Assembly: GCA_031266495.1 (NCBI GenBank)
Contig: JAISAX010000798.1
Span: 1 to 7,434 of the forward strand
Direction of reading: 5' to 3'
DNA from: Opitutaceae bacterium
GTDB lineage: Bacteria > Verrucomicrobiota > Verrucomicrobiae > Opitutales > Opitutaceae
DNA: 7,434 nucleotides
Part shown: in pieces, positions 1 through 5,336 of the stretch
Layout: each line of letters starts with the position of its first letter
Numbering within the stretch: position 1 is the first letter of the stretch
Program-made: the position numbers and the translations under genes
The notes under the pieces: model-generated
The model's database searches: none
The model's input: the letters and a program-made list of their open reading frames with translations, nothing else
What the model was told of the DNA's origin: nothing

Positions 1-9
1 CCCCCCCCC

Positions 10-50
10 CCCGCCCCCCCCCCCCCCGCGGCGGGGGGGGGGGGGGCGGG
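10..50. repeat. C14/G14 inverted repeat, 19-bp hairpin
   Basis: A run of 14 C (14-27) is followed after GCGGC by a run of 14 G (33-46). Pairing continues outward through G13-C47 and three further C-G pairs, so positions 10-28 pair perfectly with 32-50 around the three-base loop CGG (29-31). The stem is entirely G/C. It lies 44 bp beyond the stop codon of the PEP-CTERM gene on the minus strand, where it could act as a very strong 3' hairpin, but there is no U-tract to make a standard intrinsic terminator. Both strands also carry G-runs able to form G-quadruplexes. It sits at the left edge, so it may continue outside, and exact run lengths are prone to sequencing error. Confidence 0.8.
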
Positions 51-93
51 CCGGGGCACGGTCAGGCCGGCGTCCGGTAGCGCGACGCGAGGT

Positions 94-915
94 TCAGGTT
101 CGGCAACGGGAGCCACGCCGCAGGCAGCGCAGGCAGCGCAGGCTGGCAAGGACGAACAACACCGCGCCGGCGATGGCCGTCCAGGCTTCCGGCTCGGGCA
201 CCGGGGAGGGAGCCACATCGCCCCATTCGGTGCCGATGCGGATATTGTCGAAGATCGTGGTGGTCGTCCCGCCCTTGTCGCTGTCGTAGCGTTGCAGGGT
301 GATCCGGTCCAACCCCGTTGAGGTTGCCGTCGGCGAGACCTCGTGGAGGGCGGGGGAGGTCTCGTTTTCCGGATTCAGCCAGAGTGAGATCGCCGCCTGA
401 CCGGCCGATTCACTGAAGGTGTAATGCCCGACGATGGTATAGGTGGTGCCGGTAGTCTTGATTGCCTGGGAGGGAGTGAGACTATAGTTATCGCTGCCAA
501 TTGTGGCCCGGATGCCATATCCCCACTGGGTGAACTGGGCTCCGACGTAAAAGGTCAAGCCGCCCACACGAAGTATGAGGGCGTCCACAAAAGAGCCGGA
601 GGCGAGGGTGGCCAGGGTATCGACGGTGAGATCGACGGAGAAAAAGAAATCGGTCCCCGCCGGTGAAACACCCCTGACTGCCCAGGTGCTGTTGATACCG
701 CTGATTTTTGCCGCGCTGTTATTCACCGTCCATACGCCGGTGCCGTTGGTGCCGCCCCACCAGTTTTCTGAAAAACCGCTGCCGCCGCTCTTGTTGTAGA
801 GGTTGCCGTCGGGGTAGGTGAACGTTTCCTCGACCAACAGGGCGGCTGGCGCCGACAGGGCGCAGGCCAGCGTTGCCACGCCGACGAACAGGGAATGTTT
901 TTTGAAAGAATTCAT
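94..915 (-). CDS. PEP-CTERM sorting domain protein, exported
   Basis: A 273-residue protein of unknown specific function carrying both export and surface-sorting signals. Residues 1-25 form a signal peptide (Lys5-Lys6, a hydrophobic core, then SAPAA). The middle (about 28-235) is rich in Thr, Ser, Gly and aromatic residues, opens with an ETFTYPDG motif and looks like an all-beta, possibly concanavalin-like extracellular domain. The C-terminus has the PEP motif VPEPEAW (239-245), a hydrophobic helix (246-258) and a basic tail. In PEP-CTERM families this tripartite tail is recognised and cleaved by an exosortase, encoded elsewhere, which links the protein to the envelope or extracellular matrix. 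The tail is unusually Cys-rich (CLRCLRRGSRC). I chose the ATG at 915 because the signal peptide begins there; the open frame upstream to 1167 runs through a palindromic repeat and looks non-coding. GAAGG stands only one base before the ATG, too close for an ideal ribosome site. Confidence 0.88.
   Translation of the reverse strand: MNSFKKHSLFVGVATLACALSAPAALLVEETFTYPDGNLYNKSGGSGFSENWWGGTNGTGVWTVNNSAAKISGINSTWAVRGVSPAGTDFFFSVDLTVDTLATLASGSFVDALILRVGGLTFYVGAQFTQWGYGIRATIGSDNYSLTPSQAIKTTGTTYTIVGHYTFSESAGQAAISLWLNPENETSPALHEVSPTATSTGLDRITLQRYDSDKGGTTTTIFDNIRIGTEWGDVAPSPVPEPEAWTAIAGAVLFVLASLRCLRCLRRGSRCRT
121..143. repeat. 9-bp tandem repeat in the PEP-CTERM tail
   Basis: CAGGCAGCG occurs twice in tandem (121-129, 130-138) followed by a partial third copy. 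Being a multiple of three it stays in frame and encodes the repeated CLR of the basic C-terminal tail, so gain or loss of a copy would lengthen or shorten the tail without a frameshift. Confidence 0.75.
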
Positions 916-946
916 GCCTTCACGGTGCCGGACGTCCCTGCCCGCA

Positions 947-975
947 ACAAAACGATTCCCCCTGCCTGTTGTCCA
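947..975 (-). promoter_or_regulatory. Possible promoter of the PEP-CTERM gene
   Basis: On the minus strand TGGACA (970-975, five of six matches to a -35 box) is followed after 17 bp by TTTTGT (947-952, three of six matches to a -10 box). Transcription would begin near 940, giving a leader of about 25 nt. The spacing is ideal but the -10 box is weak. Sigma-factor consensus in this lineage may also differ, so this is only a candidate. Confidence 0.25.
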
Positions 976-1032
976 GATTGCCTGCCGACAGTCCACCGGC
1001 GTTGCCCGGCGAGACACCGGTGCGGTGGGTGA

Positions 1033-1234
1033 GCGTAACTCACTGATGTTACGCATGCAGCCGGTCCGGGGAGAGCACGCGTCTCGCGTGCTGGCTTGGG
1101 CGTCTCGCCCAAGCCTTTGCTGACGGTCCGATCCGAACCGTGTTCGGCGAGACGCCGAACACAGCACGCGAGACGCGTGCTCTCCCCGGACCGGATAGGC
1201 AGCAAAATACCCTCGTCTGCGTAACTTCAGTTAC
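1033..1234. repeat. Nested palindromic element with outward-pointing ends
   Basis: The core is a perfect 33-bp inverted repeat (1061-1093 with 1162-1194) enclosing 68 bp. Four smaller hairpins with three-base loops lie inside it: 1074-1092 (stem AGCACGCG, loop TCT), 1093-1115 (stem GGCTTGGGCG, loop TCT), 1140-1162 (stem GTGTTCGGCG, loop AGA) and 1163-1181 (stem AGCACGCG, loop AGA). Outside the core, GCGTAACATCAGT (minus strand, 1042-1054) and GCGTAACTTCAGT (plus strand, 1219-1231) match at 12 of 13 positions and point away from each other; each forms its own small hairpin (1033-1054 and 1221-1234). The layout resembles a composite REP/BIME or a MITE-like unit. No transposase gene is present, and mobility is inference. 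Confidence 0.8.
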
Positions 1235-1403
1235 TCATTCGATCCCGTGCCGTCCGACTCCACCTGACGCGCCTTGATGTTCTTCGGGCTTCGCGTTTCC
1301 TGGCACGCGGTTTGCCGACTCCCGGCGGAATGGCGAGACAAGGGCCTGTTGCCCAAAGGATTGGCGCCTTGGCGCGTGAGGTTGACGGTGTGCCGGTCGG
1401 CTT

Positions 1404-1675
1404 TCCCGACATAGCGGGAATCTTTCCCGCTATGTCGGGAGGGATTCCCGCTATGTCGGGAGGGATTCCCGCTATGTCGGGAGGGATTCCCGCTATGTCG
1501 GGAGAGATTCCCGCTATGTCGGGAGGGATTCCCGCTATGTCGGGAGGGATTCCCGCTATGTCGGGAGAGATTCCCGCTATGTCGGGAGACATTCCCGACA
1601 TGTCGGGAGAGATTCCCGCTATGTCGGGAGACATTCCCGCTATGTCGGGAAAGATTCCCGCTATGTCGGGAGAGA
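1404..1675. repeat. 21-bp tandem array of palindromes, 12 copies plus one inverted
   Basis: Twelve direct copies start at 1424, each built of the near-palindrome TCCCGCTATGTCGGGA (16 bp) plus a five-base linker (GGGAT, GAGAT, GACAT or AAGAT). Variation falls almost wholly in the first three linker bases, while the 16-mer is constant except in copy nine, where CT becomes AC to give the perfect palindrome TCCCGACATGTCGGGA. An oppositely oriented copy (1404-1419) stands in front and, with the first direct copy, makes a 17-bp perfect hairpin with loop TCT (1404-1420 with 1424-1440). There are no unique spacers, so this is not a CRISPR array. It could be a protein-binding array, a source of RNA hairpins, or a slippage product; the sequence does not decide. 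Confidence 0.9.
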
Positions 1676-1727
1676 TTCCCGTCCGCTTCCCACCTGATTA
1701 TCAGGCTACCGGATGGATAAACGAAAT

Positions 1728-1740
1728 GGGGGGGGGGGGG
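1728..1740. repeat. G13 homopolymer next to the esterase stop
   Basis: Thirteen consecutive G on the plus strand begin the 3' flank of the esterase gene, five bases beyond its stop codon; the transcript would carry C13 there. Length change would not alter the protein. Such runs are unstable both in replication and in sequencing. Confidence 0.85.
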
Positions 1741-1745
1741 ACGCC

Positions 1746-3167
1746 TTACTTGCGTGTGGCGAGGTAGGCCAGGATGGCGTCGGTCTTGGCCTTGTTGCAC
1801 GCGGCGGAGCTGCCGTGGCCGTTGGCGATGTCGTTGTAGATGGTTTTTTTGCCGGACACGGGCAGATTGTTGTACGCGGCGTAAACAGAGGTCGGCGCGC
1901 AGGTCGTGTCGATGAAACCCGTCGTGAAATACGCCTCGGCTTTCACGCGTGTGGCGAAGTTCATCGCATCGTAATAGCGCACCGCTTGCACGGCTTCGGG
2001 GAGTTTTTCCGCTTCGGCTTTCGTCTCGGGCAAAAACTTCGGCCAGCCGCGCTGGCGATTGGCGAGCACGCCGGTGTTGTCACAAATCGCGGGGACGCCC
2101 GCCGAGATGTAGGTGACGCGGGGATCGAGTCCGCCCGCCACGATGGACTGGGCGCCGCCCTGGCTGGTGCCGGAGACGATCAGCGTGCGGCCGTCCCACT
2201 CCGGCTGCGCGGCGAGAAAATCGATGGCGCGCACGAGGCGCAGGTACATGCCGAGGAAGTAGATCGTCTCGCGGGAATTGCGTCCGCGCGTGCGGTAGTC
2301 GCCCAGTTCGCCTTTGGAGAGTTTTTCGTAGAAGGAGGCCGGTTTGTCGTTGGGCAGGCCGTGCGCGTTGATGTCGAGCGCGATCAGGCCGCGGTTCGCC
2401 CACTTCGCCGGTTCGTTCAGGATGGAATTGCGCACGCCCGCGCCGTGCACCGTGAGAATCGCGGGGAGGCTTCCCGGTTTCGCCCCGGCGGGGCGTGCGT
2501 AATAACCGGATACAGGCGCGCCGAGGCTGTCGGCTTGCAGATCGAAGGTTTCGATTTTTGCGGCGTCCGCCGGCTTCGGCGGCGCGACGGGCGTGAGGCG
2601 GGCGTTGACCGGGATGGCGGCGAGGGCGTTTTTCTTGTCCGCCCAGAACGCGTCAAAATCGTCCGGCACCGGCAGGCTCGGCGCGATTTTCAACGGATCG
2701 ATGGCGGCGCCGGCAAACGCCTTGACGGTTTTTTCTTTCGCGTCGGGTTTCGCCGCCGGATCGGGGATGGTGACCTGGCAGAGCAGGAAACCGGGTTCGT
2801 CGAGCGAACCGGTCACGGAGGCCGCGCCGTTGACGAGCGCGACGGTGCCGGAGCGTTTCGGCGCCACGCCGTCCTTGCTGATCGACCATTGCGCCTCGGC
2901 GGCGGCGTCCGTGCCGGTGGAGCGGATCGTAAAGGTCACGGTTTCGCCCTGGCGGTAAATCGCGTCGGCCCGGTCGGCGGCGACCTTGAGCGACGGTTTG
3001 GCGGACCCGGCCCGGGTGGCGGCAGACGGAGCCGCTATCTGCGCATGGCCCGACAGCGGCAAGGCGACGGCGGCGGCAAACGCAAACGCCGCGGCGAGCA
3101 GGCACGACGCAACAGGCGCCACGCGGGAACGGGAAGGACGGGAAACAACGGGGGAGGAAGAGATCAT
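1746..3167 (-). CDS. Exported acetylxylan esterase-family (AXE1/CE7) hydrolase
   Basis: A 473-residue alpha/beta hydrolase of the acetylxylan esterase/cephalosporin-C deacetylase family, expected to remove acetyl groups from plant polysaccharides or oligosaccharides outside the cytoplasm. Residues 1-42 are a signal peptide (Arg-rich start, Ala/Val-rich core, likely cut after SGHA). Residues about 57-150 look like an Ig-like beta domain, absent from the usual cytoplasmic CE7 enzymes of some 320 residues. The catalytic domain follows: oxyanion-type HGAG (241-244), nucleophile Ser335 in GTSQGG, Asp420 in GFID and His451 in NGHG. The RGQ motif of classical CE7 enzymes is replaced by DINAHG (265-270), and the His is followed by Gly, not Glu, placing it in a divergent branch whose substrate is uncertain. 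I chose the ATG at 3167 because the signal peptide starts there; the upstream extension to 3347 reads through hairpin repeats. The ATG is preceded by CTTCTTCCCT, with no Shine-Dalgarno sequence. It is separated from the permease gene by a hairpin-filled 240-bp spacer and is probably its own transcription unit. Confidence 0.85.
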   Translation of the reverse strand: MISSSPVVSRPSRSRVAPVASCLLAAAFAFAAAVALPLSGHAQIAAPSAATRAGSAKPSLKVAADRADAIYRQGETVTFTIRSTGTDAAAEAQWSISKDGVAPKRSGTVALVNGAASVTGSLDEPGFLLCQVTIPDPAAKPDAKEKTVKAFAGAAIDPLKIAPSLPVPDDFDAFWADKKNALAAIPVNARLTPVAPPKPADAAKIETFDLQADSLGAPVSGYYARPAGAKPGSLPAILTVHGAGVRNSILNEPAKWANRGLIALDINAHGLPNDKPASFYEKLSKGELGDYRTRGRNSRETIYFLGMYLRLVRAIDFLAAQPEWDGRTLIVSGTSQGGAQSIVAGGLDPRVTYISAGVPAICDNTGVLANRQRGWPKFLPETKAEAEKLPEAVQAVRYYDAMNFATRVKAEAYFTTGFIDTTCAPTSVYAAYNNLPVSGKKTIYNDIANGHGSSAACNKAKTDAILAYLATRK

Positions 3168-3218
3168 AGGGAAGAAGTCGTGAGCCGGAAACCGGAAGGC
3201 GGCAAGCAAAGCTGTGGC

Positions 3219-3397
3219 GCGGGCGTCCCGCCCGCTTCGTTGCCTCTCCGCTCCGGCGTGGCACGGCCATCCTGGCCGTGGACGACGCGTAGCGTCGCCG
3301 GTCACCTTGGCCAGGACAGTCTGGCGGACGCCCGGAACGAACAACAAGCCCCCCGGCGAGGCGCTGACGCGCCACGTCGCAGCGGCAGGAAAGCCGC
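3219..3397. repeat. Array of six distinct short hairpins
   Basis: The spacer between permease and esterase genes packs six small palindromes: 3219-3235 (stem GCGGGCG, loop TCC), 3262-3280 (stem CACGGCCA, loop TCC), 3283-3297 (stem CGACGC, loop GTA), 3310-3325 (stem GCCAG, loop GACAGT), 3360-3373 (stem GGCGC, loop TGAC) and 3382-3397 (stem GCGGC, loop AGGAAA). Their stems are unrelated, yet the first two share the loop TCC. The array ends 10 bp from the permease stop codon, so it lies in the 3' untranslated region of the ABC operon and in the 5' region of the esterase gene. It may stabilise or end the operon transcript; no U-tract is seen. I recall similar GC-rich palindromes dispersed in verrucomicrobial genomes, but could not search for them. 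Confidence 0.7.
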
Positions 3398-3407
3398 CGC
3401 TCCGGAA

Positions 3408-5336
3408 TTACGGTTCGTAGCGAAACACTTCCCCACGTATCTCCGCAGTGGCCCGCCCGGCCGGAGCGACCCGGATGACGAGCAGTCGCGCATCCGCCAG
3501 CCACGCCCGCGCAGCGTCTTCACGGGCAGCCACCTGTTCCCCGGTGAGCAACTCTTCCTCTTTGAGTACCTCGGGCTCCCCCACGACAATGACTCCCATT
3601 CGCCGCGAGGAGATCACGAACGGCGCCGTTTGCCCGGATTCGGGCAGATTCTCCACCTCCGTAGTATGCGCCTGATATACCATTGCTGCCTCACCGAGCC
3701 TGTCGTTGACCAACACATAATGCACGCCATCGAACCAGCTTCCAGGCCCAAACAAACGGTCGCTCCAGGGAAGCTCGATGCCGACGCGTGTCGGGCGGCG
3801 TTCACGCAAGGTGAGGGTGATGCCGCCATGGCTGATTTCCGTGCGCAGCACTTTTATTTCCAAACCAGAACCGACCCCGCGACCCCGTGCCTTCGCTCCG
3901 GCGCGCAACGGCAATTCGCAGACAATCTCCGGGCGCCCCACCCGGTATTCCAGCTTGCCCTCCCATGCGAATGACGGAGGCGGCCACGGATTCTCTGTCC
4001 GGGGAAAAACCCCGGACAGCGGAAACAGCCACTCGCAGACCGGCGGCTGGTACCGTGTCGTGAATTGCGCGACGCCTCGCTTGCGCAGCAAGCTGTAAAC
4101 GATCGCAAAATCATCCGGTTTCCAGTTTTGCGTGGCGGTTGTTTCCCATGCATGGCGTCCGTGTGCGTTGACTTCGAGCCTCACCGGTTCCCAGACAAGG
4201 TCTTCGTGCTGCGTCGCCTCCCGGAGAGTAACCGCAGGCTGGATACGAGGAAGCTTGCGCAACTCCTCCTCGCGCCAGGTGCGATATCGACGCCATTGGA
4301 ACATCTTTTCGGAGATTGTCATTTTTTTGCCATTACCATTTGCCGGTTTCTCCGGTGCGACATCGGGAAACTGGACAAACGAAAAGTTCCAGCCCGAACC
4401 CACGAGTTTCCCCGTCACGCCGGAACGCGACACCACAAACTGTGGCGCTCCGGTTCCGGTTGCGGTTGCGGTTCCGATTGCGGGATCGGGAGCGAACACC
4501 GCGCGTTGTTCGCCCGGCAGCCAGCGGACAAAATCCAGCGGCCAGAAATGCGCAGCGCCCAAGGCGAGGATAAAACCGGATGTGCCTGCGAGCCAGGCAC
4601 TCCATTCCGAACGTCGCATCCACGCGCCCCTCCACGCCATCGCCGCGCTCGCGGCCAGAACACCTGCGCAGGTGAACATCCGGCTGGCGAACAACGATCT
4701 GTCCGGCAGCACCCCGTCCGCCCCGGCACGGCTCGGGCCAAAGAGCAATAGTATGAACAGGAACGACACCAGCGCCGCGATGAGCGCGCTCGCCGCCACC
4801 CCGCGAAAAACAACGGCAAACGTGGACGCCACCAGCACACACATCGCCTGGTTGAACGCCACGCTGCGCAATGACACCCAAAACTCCTCCACTCCCACTC
4901 CGTAGCACAGTAATGACACTGCCATTACGAGCAGCGGCGCCAGCCAGCAGGCGATCCCGGCAAACAGCAGCTTGGCCGACAGCATCCGGCCCGGAGAAAC
5001 CGGCTGTGTGCGCCAGAACGCTTCCTTGCGCAGCGGACCATCGGCCTGGACGGCGCGGGCAATGATCACAAACAGGAGCAGCAAGTCGGCCAGCAACGCG
5101 ACCAGCAAGGCGGTTGTTTCCGTTGTGCCGTAACCGGGAGCAACCGGCCCGGCTCCGGCTGGTTCGAACCGTGCCATCAGCCACGCGGGCAGCGCCAGCC
5201 GCAGCAACCAGACGCCGCCCCAGGCCAGCAACAACCGGCGTTGCTGGCGCAGATCTTTTTTGACGATGTGCCAGACAAGCGCGAAGCCACGCGGCGGCAG
5301 CGGAGAATCGGGAGAAACAGATGAAGTTGTTTTCAT
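3408..5336 (-). CDS. ABC-2 type transporter permease with large extracytoplasmic domain
   Basis: A 642-residue membrane subunit that should pair with the ATPase encoded just upstream to form an ABC exporter; the substrate cannot be read from sequence. A basic N-terminus (KKDLRQQRR, 26-34) precedes about seven hydrophobic segments: 37-55, 76-96, 122-146, 157-177, 180-200, 220-238 and 246-264. The loop after segment two (RKEAFWRTQPVSPGR) and that after segment six (RGAWMRRSEW) are positively charged, so the N-terminus is inside and the C-terminus outside. Residues about 266-642 contain no further membrane segment and would form a domain of some 375 residues outside the membrane, which I do not recognise. 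Its start overlaps the ATPase stop as ATGA (5333-5336), implying translational coupling. The linker after the last helix is an Ala/Gly/Thr dipeptide repeat (AIGTATATGTGA, 286-297). Confidence 0.82.
   Translation of the reverse strand: MKTTSSVSPDSPLPPRGFALVWHIVKKDLRQQRRLLLAWGGVWLLRLALPAWLMARFEPAGAGPVAPGYGTTETTALLVALLADLLLLFVIIARAVQADGPLRKEAFWRTQPVSPGRMLSAKLLFAGIACWLAPLLVMAVSLLCYGVGVEEFWVSLRSVAFNQAMCVLVASTFAVVFRGVAASALIAALVSFLFILLLFGPSRAGADGVLPDRSLFASRMFTCAGVLAASAAMAWRGAWMRRSEWSAWLAGTSGFILALGAAHFWPLDFVRWLPGEQRAVFAPDPAIGTATATGTGAPQFVVSRSGVTGKLVGSGWNFSFVQFPDVAPEKPANGNGKKMTISEKMFQWRRYRTWREEELRKLPRIQPAVTLREATQHEDLVWEPVRLEVNAHGRHAWETTATQNWKPDDFAIVYSLLRKRGVAQFTTRYQPPVCEWLFPLSGVFPRTENPWPPPSFAWEGKLEYRVGRPEIVCELPLRAGAKARGRGVGSGLEIKVLRTEISHGGITLTLRERRPTRVGIELPWSDRLFGPGSWFDGVHYVLVNDRLGEAAMVYQAHTTEVENLPESGQTAPFVISSRRMGVIVVGEPEVLKEEELLTGEQVAAREDAARAWLADARLLVIRVAPAGRATAEIRGEVFRYEP
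4452..4487. repeat. Hexanucleotide repeat in the permease gene
   Basis: Imperfect tandem copies of GGTTGC/GGTTCC run from 4452 to about 4487 with period six. They encode the low-complexity linker between the last membrane helix and the C-terminal domain, so copy-number change would alter linker length in frame. Confidence 0.65.

Larger units (their letters stand above)
916..1745. other. Gene-free, repeat-filled intergenic region
   Basis: These 830 bp between the PEP-CTERM gene and the esterase gene contain no credible gene. They hold, in order, the leader and candidate promoter of the PEP-CTERM gene, a weak stem CACCGG/CCGGTG (994-999 with 1017-1022), the nested palindromic element (1033-1234), about 170 bp in which I recognise nothing (1235-1403), the 21-bp array (1404-1675), a small hairpin CCTGA/TCAGG (1693-1705) and a G13 run. 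Open frames cross the array on both strands only because its period is divisible by three and has no stop; their translations are seven-residue repeats with no recognisable domain. No terminator with a U-tract is visible for the esterase gene. Confidence 0.7.

Noticed and set aside
916..1167. N-terminal extension of the PEP-CTERM protein
   Set aside because: It would place 84 Arg-rich residues before a good signal peptide and would read through the palindromic element.
1404..1675. CRISPR array
   Set aside because: Copies are contiguous with five-base linkers drawn from four variants; there are no unique spacers of 25-40 bp and no cas genes.
1227..1800. Repeat-protein genes across the 21-bp array on either strand
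   Set aside because: A 21-bp stop-free repeat opens several frames at once. The flanking translations are not recognisable, there is no start context, and the DNA-level palindromes explain the pattern better.
3168..3347. N-terminal extension of the esterase
   Set aside because: The extra 60 residues are translated hairpin repeats and would bury the signal peptide.
1713..3974. 753-codon open frame on the plus strand
   Set aside because: It lies antisense to the esterase gene and the end of the permease gene, is Arg/Gly-rich without any domain, and is explained by third-position GC bias. It also runs across the hairpin-filled spacer.
4065..4905. Overlapping plus-strand open frames inside the permease region
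   Set aside because: They lack domains and signals and lie opposite a permease with clear membrane segments and operon context.
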